This document shows positions 55,721-64,000 of a stretch of DNA of 64,000 nt, one piece after another. The notes beneath the pieces are model-generated. The model worked only from the letters and a program-made list of their open reading frames with translations. It was not told where the DNA came from and did no database searches. The translations under genes and the position numbers were made by a program. Every line of letters begins with the position of its first letter. Position 1 is the first letter of the stretch. The DNA is from Plazaster borealis. Its lineage: Eukaryota; Echinodermata; Asteroidea; Forcipulatida; Labidiasteridae. Location: the NCBI GenBank assembly GCA_021014325.1, contig JAJGQC010000683.1:186001-250000 (forward strand), in the 5' to 3' direction.

Positions 55721-58526
55721 AAAACGATCCGAACTTTCGTTTCCCCAAGGGCAACCCCCACATATAAGTTACAAGTGGGTAATTCCACACTAATGGGCAC
55801 AAAAGTGTGAAATGGGAGGAGAACAAGGGATAGTAATGACAACATGAAGTATGTTGTCATGTATATTTGTCTGTGTGTACGTTCAAAGGCACATGAGGAT
55901 TGAGGTTTCAAAAGGTATGACCGAGCATTTAGGAAATTGAAGGAAATATAGATCGTCAAGATTTATATGTAACGAAGACAGACATTTTTGTTATCATTTG
56001 ACAGAAGTTTTACTACAATATATTGATTGGTCTAATGTTGTCCATCTACCAATTCTGCAGACCCTTAGGGATATTTAAGAAAAATATTAGATCAAAAACG
56101 AAGTGATAGGTCAAACGTGAACGAAACGTTGTCTGCCCAAAGTTCGCACATGACTAATTTCAAATTGTTATTTGCTAAATACCCGTGGCAATATCTAAGT
56201 TTCGCTGCGAACAGTCATAAAGGATTAGGAATGTTACTTGCACAATGTTCTGTCTTTTCTTTATTCTTTCTTGACTTCCATGGCCATTTGTCTGTCTTTG
56301 TTATGTAACACTTTTTTAAAATGACCTTGTTTTTCTAAAAGTAACTGATTTATTAATTCTTTTGTTGGTTTAAACAATCATGAACAGATTTGAAATGTAC
56401 AGGAGAAGACTGCAACAAAATAGTCACTTTTGTCACACCCTCTCATCCCTCTCTTACAAAGCTATCTTTTGCCCCAGTAGTGTAGAATTTCTCAAATTGC
56501 AGTTCAGAAACCATTTATCCATTACTCACGACTGTGATCTTGTCCCTGAAACAATCCAAAGTTTCCTTTTCCCCAAGCTTTTGCTAAATTGTTCTGCTTA
56601 AAACCCTGCGTGCCACCATCAAAACAAAAATCACACGCTTACGCCATCGGACAGTAGGCTACTGTCCCTTTGTATTAGCGTGTAATTCATTTTTTGTGGA
56701 GAACCCAATCACTTTCAAATGGCCCAAACCATTAGATAGGGACCCTTCTCAATTCATCCAAATAAACAACCAGTTCACTGCTTACAGCCATTGTACAAGT
56801 ATACAGAAAAATCCATCTGAAAACTATTTGGTTCATTTCACCCAGTAGTGGCTATTGACCAAGGTCAAGTAACTGCTCTACCATTCCTATGGGAATTCCG
56901 GAAGAGCTGGTCATTATTTTGGATTTGTTTGGGTGGAAAAGCCCCCTGATGGTACCAAGACATTAACCATGCTGTTTGGCTAGGTGAAGATGGGGAATGT
57001 TGAACATTTTAGATTAAACAAACAATTAATGGCGGAGTACTGATTATTTAATTAAAAATGAACAGTGGTCCACAGTCCGATGGCATCATGTTAAGAATCA
57101 CTATGGGCCTAATTTCAGAAAACTGCTGCAGAAAATGATGCTTATTGACAGTTTCCTGCTCAGAGCAAAACTTAGCAGGAAACCAGTCACAGGCGGTACA
57201 TGTTATTATTCTAGTAAGCAAAATTGGTGTCTATGAACATGGGGCCAGTAGTTAAAATCAAAACAAATTACAAATAAATTTAGCCAGGCATTCAAAAGTA
57301 ATAGCATGATAAGAAATCAGCAGAGAGGCTAGAGGCATGCAGGCAGTCTTCTTAAGATAGAAGACGAGACTAATCGCATACTAGGCTGGACCATTGCCCC
57401 AAAGAAGGCATTATTCAAAGAAGTTCCCCAGGTAAACCAACTAGAGGTCTCATTACATGATGGTTTTAACAATTGTAAGAAAGCTCTGACCATTATCGTC
57501 TATTACACAGTATAACACTGAAAGTGCTCATACAAAAGCAGAAACAAAATGTTTTGCCAATGAGTGAGTCCAGTGACATGGCCTAAAGTCTAGTTCGAGA
57601 GGGTTTTTAGCCCCTTTACTGAGAAAGAGGCTTTACATCACTAGACCATGACAAAGTTCTGAGTATGAGAAATTGCCTCATCTTTGATTTACAGATTACA
57701 ATCTTCGAGAATTGGTTTGCTCTTTGAGTCACTTGCCATATCAAAACAATGGTACATATTGGAACAGTGACACTCAAACAACGATTACAATTTCCTACCT
57801 GATTGAATTTGATGTCCAGGTTTAGGATCAATCGAAGCTTTGGCATGTGCGGTGCCATCACAGTGAGTGTACTATCAGGCATGACGTGCAGATTCTTGGC
57901 CAAACTTAAATACGACATTTAGCTTCTTGAAGACATGTCTTGTAAATGGAGAGGATCCTATAAATTAATTGTAAGCACATGGGTTGAATGATGCATAGTT
58001 GATGACCCTAATCCTTGATCATCCAGATGCTCTGATTCTCCACTTTCCTACATGTGCAAAATGCCCCCAATCTTTTAAATCAACCACGTTTTTAACTTCA
58101 ATATCTTAGATTTTCCTTGGAACAAACTTCCAAGAAAAAAGGGAAGTCAGCTGATCCACTGAGAAGTTGCATGCCTGATACAAGGTATTAGGCCGTGATT
58201 TTGATTGCATCACAAATTTAGAAAACAAGACGTCTCATCACTTGTTACAGTTTTGAAGTGACTGATTTATTTTACCCAGTGAGAGAAAGCTATGATTATT
58301 AGGCCTATCTTCTTTCACAGTATAACAATCTCGGAAAGTGCTTACAAATATGCAGAACATAAAAGCTCTTGACAGTGACATGGCCCGGAGAGATTGGTTA
58401 AAGACAGCGTGCCACCTTGCTCTAAAATTGAAAACTAACATGAATACTAACATACACTTTTTGCCTAGGGAATGGCCCTCTATTTACATAAGCCTGGGAA
58501 GATTCCTCGTCTTTGATTATCAAGTT
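55721..58526. repeat. No gene; diverged internal duplication
   Basis: About 57490-57720 and 58300-58540 share CACAGTATAACA, GAAAGTGCT.A.A, AGTGACATGGCC and CTCGTCTTTGATT-like words in order, suggesting an old duplication. The ORFs here have no recognisable domains. Confidence 0.4.
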
Positions 58527-58757
58527 ATTTGCATATGGTTAGAAAGATGTTTTAAAAGTAGAATACGATGATCCACAAATATGCCTCGAAATTGCATGGT
58601 TTTCCTTTACTTTGCGAACTAACACGGTCGGCCATCCACAAAATGGCCGACCGTGTTTGTTCACGATGTAAAAGGAAAACCATGCAATTTCGAGGCATAT
58701 TTGTGTGGATCATTGTATTCTACTTTTAAAACACCTTTCTATAACCATATGCATGTT
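58527..58757. mobile_element. Long hairpin element, ~105-110-bp arms
   Basis: The left arm, from GCATATGGTTAGAAAG through GATCCACAAATATGCCTCG and GGTTTTCCTTTA to GGTCGGCCAT, is mirrored by the right arm ending CTATAACCATATGC. About a dozen bases (CCACAAAATGGC region, ~58634-58646) form the loop. Arms are nearly perfect, with a few mismatches and small indels. Transcribed from either side it would give a long double-stranded RNA. Confidence 0.9.
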
Positions 58758-59019
58758 TTAACAAACGGTTACAAATGCTTGTTATAGACCAACTCGTCCG
58801 AACCAAGGCAACGTGTCCCTTTAATATGCAAAGTCCATCTCAGTTAGCGCTCCAACAACATGTTTTTTGTTTTAGCCATAATGACCTTGACATTTGACCA
58901 AAGGGGTCCGACAAAAACATGGTTCTGGGGGAGGGGGGAGGGATCACAGGACCAATCCACACACCAAGTTTTTTAGTTCACATTTGAGTCATTATTGAGT
59001 TATAATTTGCACGCACACA

Positions 59020-59165
59020 CGCACACATGTTTACAAGTCCCGCTTACCGAGGACTTCTCTTTGTTCTCTTCGTTCTTCTCTTTGTTCTCCCATTGTTTGG
59101 ACATTGTTTAAAGTCCTCGGTTTGAATGGATAGACACGCTCACACACAAAAGTGTGTAAACACCT
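59020..59165. repeat. CA-flanked hairpin repeat relative
   Basis: CCGAGGACTTCTCTTTGTTC near 59048 is mirrored by AAAGTCCTCGG near 59109. It is flanked by ACACACGC and CACACAAAAGTGTGTAAACA. Same family as 28270-28450. Confidence 0.65.
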
Positions 59166-59184
59166 GCAATCAGTTGAGGGATTT

Positions 59185-59370
59185 AAAGCGGAAGATGTAA
59201 TTTAAAACTTGAAAAAATCATAACTCCTGTACCATACAATGATTTTTTACAATCTTTACATCATTAGAAAGGTCTTTAAAATTTCAACAAGCGCTACACA
59301 AAATGTGACCCTTTCGATCTTGACTTCCGGTTTAAATCTGAAGTTGAAGTTTAATATTTTAATTAATCAT
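59185..59370 (+). mobile_element. Fragment related to the Helitron-like family
   Basis: AAAATCATAACTCCTG, AGAAAGGTCTTTAAAATTTC and ACAAGCGCTACACAAA with GTGACCC are in the same order as inside copy H2 (about 9280-9390). A weaker piece occurs at 60005-60090. No termini are present. Confidence 0.5.
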
Positions 59371-60199
59371 AACTCCTTAAGCGCTGCAGCATCGCGCAGT
59401 ATTTGACTGTACCGTCGTGAACAAATTGTGTTTAGTCATTAACGGTGCGGTCAAAAAATTTGAAATTTTTCATAATCCTCGACTCCCCCCCCCCCATCTA
59501 CAACACTGTAAAAGCCTGTTTAGCTTGGGGTGAGTCATCAACCTATACAGTCACCTTTAACTTCGAAGCCCCATAAAATCCCATGGGAATTGTATACCCA
59601 TTGACATACGATACACCCTACAAGGTCATTGATCTTGTGCCTCTACTATCAGGCAGTCAATCATCCTGTCACTCTGGCTCTGTGGTTGGAGACCTCAGGC
59701 CGACACAAGAGGACCAGGTGTTAATTATAAAATGGCCAGGGTGGGCCAAATAAATAAGATACCTTGTTTCTCAGTAGACTGGTAAGCAGTGCAAAAAAAG
59801 CGAAAAAGAGTTGGATTTGGGTAACCTTTTGTTGCCTTTTTTGAGGGGTTCTGGGGATTCAGTGAACCTTTCTGAGTCTATTGAAACCATGTTAGAAGAG
59901 TTTGTGAGGAGCTATAAAAAAACTTACACGAATGCGTAACGGTGCAGTCAGCGACTGCACCATGAGGGGACCACGTTAGTATGACCTTGATACTGCAGCG
60001 CAGAGTTAACCAGACAATGTTTTAAAAAAAGTATACAACATTGTTAGGGTCTTCAAAAAGTCAATAAACGCAGCACAAAGTGTGTACCCATAATCCTGGA
60101 GCTCTCTTAGTGGGAGTATATACTATTTGGGTTCGGCAGCTCTTTTGTAAAAGTCAGAGTAAGAAATGTAATGCGCATTTTACCATAACACGTTCAAAA
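59371..60199. other. No gene seen
   Basis: No supported coding feature. A C run is at about 59488. Confidence 0.4.
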
Positions 60200-61292
60200 G
60201 CGCATTACAAAAATCTTCAATATCATAAAAAAAGTCAACACAATTGAGTAAAACAGCAAAGTTAGAAATAACAATATTGCACAAATATAACACAAATTAG
60301 CCACAAGCTTGTTTAACAAGAAAAGTCTTTAGCTTAGTCTTAAAAACAGAAAGAGACTGTATCGAGTGAATGTGAGAGGGTAATTCGCTCCAAAGTGTCG
60401 GTGCAGCTGGAATAAATGACTTTTCCCTAGAGGATTTTTGCATTTCACCTTGTGGGTAATTTAAGAGTAACCTGTTATTAGAGAAGGCAGAGAATAGTCA
60501 GAATGGTTTTTACATGAAGGGCCCTGAATGCCAATACAATAATTGTGAATTGAATGCGATAGTGAATAGGCAGCCAATATAACTAATGCGATAGTGAATA
60601 GGCAGCCAATATAACTAATGTAGTAAGGGAGTAATGAGTGGCTCCATCTTGATGTACCGGTACCACATACAAGCCTAGCAGCGGCATTTTGAACTTTCTA
60701 CAGTCTAGCTAATTGTAAATTCGGTAGACCCTAAAATAAACTATTGCAGTATTCAAGACGGACAGTTATAAAATTGTGAACTAAAACAATTAACGCCTTT
60801 CTAGACAAATATTTCCTAATTCTTTTGATATAATGAATATGATAAAGTGCAGTGGAACAATTCTTTGTAATGTGCTTGTTCATAGTCAATCACGAGTCAA
60901 ACAAGCAGCCCTAAGTTGCATACTTGTAATAAGGGTGGAATAATGTGGGTGAAATAGCACAATCATTCACTCTTAAATCTGATATTGTTAATTTAGATAA
61001 ATACAATTGGGTACCAATAATGATAATTTCAGTTTTGGCATCGTTTATCATCGGCTCATCTTGCAACATCCATTGACGCAAATCCCTTTTTACAATTTCC
61101 CATGGCTGCAGAGCCTGCTCTTGGTTTACAATACTACATTGTTGGAAAGATATCTACAGGTGTGTGTCGTCGGCATAGCAATGAGTGTTAGGAGATGCTA
61201 CTCTACTCTATCAAACAATTTGGAGATTTAATGTACTATAGTATCAAAAGCAGCACTGAGATCTAAGAGTACAAGTAAAGTAAGATGTTAAG
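60200..61292 (-). pseudogene. CR1-group LINE reverse transcriptase, decayed
   Basis: On the minus strand, motifs run in order from the high-coordinate end: LLVLLDLSAAFDT (about 61290-61250), CYADDTH (about 61180-61160), NDAKTEIIIIGT, MNKHITKNCS, RLEYCNSL, AARLVCGT (about 60690-60665), and SELPSHIHSIQSLSVFKTKL with KQACG and a stop near 60306. The polymerase YADD is intact. Only ~80 bp separate motifs A and C, so motif B is deleted. Many stops and frameshifts. A 30-bp tandem duplication lies at 60570-60630. Confidence 0.8.
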
Positions 61293-62031
61293 AATTAATT
61301 TTAATTAAAATATCATTTGCAGCCCATATATAAATTAAACTGCACAAATAAATAGATAATAAATCACATCGACGTTTAATTAAGATAACAATTCTCTATA
61401 CAAACACGGTCAAGAAGTTAATACAGGCACTTTCACTTAGAAGGAATACGTTGATAGCTTTATCATCTTTCCATTAGGCTGGTCTTTACAAGTTTTCTAT
61501 GGTGTTTTTCAGTCCATTGTAAAATAGCTATATGTTTGTTCCAGAACTTTCAACACGTGCTGTTCTTAAAAAGTGTTTGTCATGTGCATTAATGCTTGCT
61601 TATCTTATCACTGTTGAAGTGATACATGTAAGCACACTAATCCATGTGTTTCTGTTTAGCCCGATGATTACATAACTTTATGATTCTAGTCGTCTGTTAA
61701 AAATTAGCTCAGTGTGATTGGCTGAAGTTTCAGCCAAGTTTTTACGGGCACTGTCAGTTAGAATGAATAAGTTGATGGAATAATCGTCTTCATTTAGAAT
61801 TGTATCTACCAAGCAGTTATCTGTAAAAGTTAATGAGCATCACCATTAATAACAAAGACCCTAAATGCTCCCGCAATAATTTACAGATTTTTTAAAAATC
61901 AATTAATGAGCACAAGGCAATCCATTCGCAACCCACATCGTTGAACAAATATGAATTCGTCCACTGAGCAGAAGCAACGTTGTAAAACTCCTTTAACATG
62001 GCTTTCTTATGTTTAACTTGTAGACATAAAA
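61293..62031. repeat. 3' flank of GPCR copy B with flank repeats
   Basis: Contains two copies (about 61423 and 61738) of the ~70-bp flank motif shared with 54.0-54.4 kb. No other gene. Confidence 0.5.
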
Positions 62032-62981
62032 CTATAATGCGATTTCAACTGGGGCAACCGATCTGTTGCAACATGGAAATCTCTTTGAGAGGATTTTCTT
62101 AGCTGTTTGACGAAATGCCCTATTGAAGAGACAATAGATGATAATATTGAACATGCTGTTGCTTATAATTAACCAAAATATTAGAAATTGCAGCCAATCC
62201 GGAGAAGACACTCCTGGTAAAGATGTCATAATTTTCATAGTTAGAGATGGTGTGGAACATCCAGCAAATGTCAAAGTAACAACAAGGAATGTCTTGAGAG
62301 CTTTGTTTTCATGGTTACGGTTTGCCCCATTGTTGCCGTTTTGATTCAGTCTTTCCTCATGTTGGCGACTGATTTTAATCAAACGATAGTAAATATATGA
62401 CATTAACAATGTGGGAAATATATCTCCAAGAAGAAGGAACAAAAGATGAAAAAGAATGAGGCGTTACCATAATGGCATCCTTGCAAGATATTATCAAATT
62501 GTGCAGGCATCTGGTTTACCAGTTTGTTGAATAAAGTAAAACATAAACTGAGTATTGACAGAAAAAGCACAACCAGTTTAACCCGAGATGTGGTACACCA
62601 CAGAGGAAACTTGTAGGGTCGGGTTACAGCCAGGAACCGTTCAATGTTCAAACAAACAATTGAAAGTACGGACATTGTTAGACACATTGTGGAAAACATG
62701 TTAACCAACTCGCAGTCCACATCACCAAACGGCCACAAGTCCAGAGCAGATGATACAACATTGAGTAAAGCCATAAGTCCAACAAGGAGATCCGATACAG
62801 CCAGTGTTGTCATTAGAATTTTGGTGCTATCAGCTAAGCTGGTTACACGACGTGTCACGGCAATTGAAAGAATATTCCCAGATATAATCAGCAGTGCAAT
62901 GATGGCGATGAAACAAGTACGGAGGGTAATGAGGACTGGGGACAGACCCGACGCTACTGTGGATGTAGAGTTCATGTTCAC
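62032..62981 (-). pseudogene. Class A (rhodopsin-type) GPCR, copy B, one-base frameshift
   Basis: Paralogue of copy A over its whole length. The first frame (62981-62403) covers MNMNSTSTVASG, TM1 with SGNILSIAV, TM2 LAVSDLLVG, WPFGDVDCE, an intact TM3 with NIERFLAVTRPYKFPLW, TM4 and HYGNASFF. One base is missing near 62446-62453, in an A run on the + strand at the start of TM5 where copy A has an extra G. The second frame (to 62032) continues TM5 IFPTLLMSYIYY, ICL3, TM6 FAGCSTP and TM7 SMFNIIIYCLF, ending with a CC-containing tail. Motif changes (ERF for DRY, no NPxxY) are shared with copy A, so they predate the duplication. Young pseudogene or assembly error; ligand unknown. Confidence 0.85.
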
Positions 62982-63760
62982 AACAGACGTTGTCGTGGTT
63001 GTTTACCAAATCCAATCTTCAGCAAAATTACTGATTCTAGAACCTTTCCAACAGTATCCTCGAGTTTATAGTAATACCTTATTTACTCCAGGGCTTCCAA
63101 CTCGTGATGTTATTGTAGAGTAGGCCTACGTGTCGACAACGTTTGTCATGTGCACCAATAACCACTTGTCACAGTTAAAAAGAGAGTGTCAGACTCTGTT
63201 GCTTGTGTTGACGTCAAGCCTTAAGAAGACACAACTTGATGAATCAAGATTTATTTCATTGAATAATTTGAACCCGGCACGATAGGTAAGCAATACACAT
63301 CTCAAACTCTGTTAGGATACCCAGTGAACACTACTATCTGAGCAGCATGCACACTGATGAATGGCATAAACGATTAGAGTACAACAAAATACTGTAAATA
63401 CATTGACAGCAATTATGCAGGCAGTACTTAGAAGAATTAACTTGATGGATTAATAATTTTTCCATTAGGTGGTATTAACCAGTTCTTTGTGAAAGTCATT
63501 AGCACTGTCAGTCAAAAGAGCTGCTCAGCGCCTCCGCAATAACTACAGCCAGTACGTGTTGATATTGCCTATCAATCTGTGGTTGATATTAAACTGCCTT
63601 GTAACCCTGATTGACAGCGTGTGTTATTGAGAATAACCAAGCATTAGTCTGTGTAGCAAAAACAATTGAAGACAAAAGTAGATAGTTGCTCTAAATTTAA
63701 CGTTTACCCTGTCAAGTAAAAACTCGTAGTGTACAATACAGGGATCGGATTAGACTTGTT
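62982..63760. other. 5' flank of GPCR copy B
   Basis: Shares blocks with 53500-54200 upstream of the GPCR A region (CTCGTGATGTTATTGTAGAGTA, TGTCGACAACGTTTGTCAT, GACACAACTTGATGA, TTGACAGCGTGTGTTATTGA). These are probably 5' UTR and promoter sequences of the duplicated receptor genes. Confidence 0.55.
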
Positions 63761-63761
63761 G

Positions 63762-63899
63762 ACAAGTCGTTAAATATTTGTCGTGATGATAGCGTTCCGA
63801 CTCTCTCCGCGATTCTCGTGACACGGGTGATGTTCTCGCGAGACTGCTAGCCCCGCGAGACTACTGCTCTCGCGACTACGGTGTCATTTAACGACCTGT
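63762..63899. mobile_element. Short MITE carrying TCTCGCGAGA
   Basis: ACAAGTCGTTAAAT at the left is mirrored (13 of 14) by ATTTAACGACCTGT at the right. The interior is CpG-rich with the exact palindrome TCTCGCGAGA at 63834-63843 and half-sites CGCGAGAC and CTCTCGCG nearby. The target duplication is unclear. Confidence 0.7.
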
Positions 63900-64000
63900 G
63901 AAACCCGACAGTTGTACGTATTTATTTATGCACGTTTGTACGTTGTACATTACTACAGTTGGCGTGGCATTTTATCAGATGGTGGTAATACTTTCAAATA

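Noticed and set aside
62644..63123. 159-codon plus-strand ORF
   Set aside because: Shadow of the first half of GPCR copy B. The equivalent region in copy A is open only as a shadow too.

Overview
This is an AT-rich animal nuclear window, probably from an echinoderm. That guess rests on several short inverted-repeat elements whose ends I remember from sea star and sea cucumber sequence, plus a lineage-specific-looking class A GPCR pair. This is recall, not a search. There are no bacterial operons, no rRNA and no CRISPR array. Most of the 64 kb is mobile-element sequence in layers, with few host coding segments.

Host-gene candidates are few. (1) One intact intronless ORF of 285 codons lies at 42385-43242 (+). 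It is an orphan protein with a charged helical N-terminus and hydrophobic helices in its C-terminal half, and a good splice acceptor sits just upstream of its ATG. (2) Two paralogous rhodopsin-type GPCR genes lie on the minus strand at 52261-53198 and 62032-62981. Each is complete except for a single-base frameshift, at a different place in each. A third copy survives only as its 5' end near 53.5 kb. (3) A convincing promoter with CCAAT box, E-box, TATA box and a short leader exon with a perfect donor lies at 21095-21262 (+). (4) There are possible isolated exons at 2060-2223 and about 49240-49407.

Region by region: 0-8 kb is sparse, with a minisatellite, a 368-bp MITE and a hairpin. 8.3-18.9 kb is a nest of one Helitron-like family, with four 3' ends of the form hairpin plus CTAG. 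One copy is interrupted by a PIF/Harbinger-type element (TTA duplication) and another by a TG...CA element (GAGTT duplication). Sister copies preserve the empty sites. 18.9-20 kb holds LINE remnants and a MITE. 21-27.9 kb holds the promoter, promoter-like repeats and a short telomeric tract. 28.1-35.7 kb is a recent tandem duplication of a unit containing a tRNA-Leu-type SINE, part of a DIRS-like retroelement and a 640-bp inverted-repeat element inside it. 35.7-37.3 kb continues the DIRS element (RNase H, tyrosine recombinase), itself interrupted by a LINE 3' end. 37.4-40.1 kb holds a GC-rich minisatellite, a SINE, an ATTGGT/ACCAAT array and a MITE. 40.6-42.2 kb is an L1/Tx1-type LINE fragment, followed by the orphan gene. 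44.5-52 kb holds MITEs, LINE debris and a 1.1-kb foldback element. 52-64 kb is the GPCR neighbourhood, with a minisatellite, a long hairpin and a decayed LINE between the two receptor genes.

The main scientific value is a datable insertion history (Helitron-like copies with filled and empty sites), the orphan 285-residue protein, and the paired one-base lesions in the GPCRs. Several unrelated arrays of self-complementary short words also stand out.
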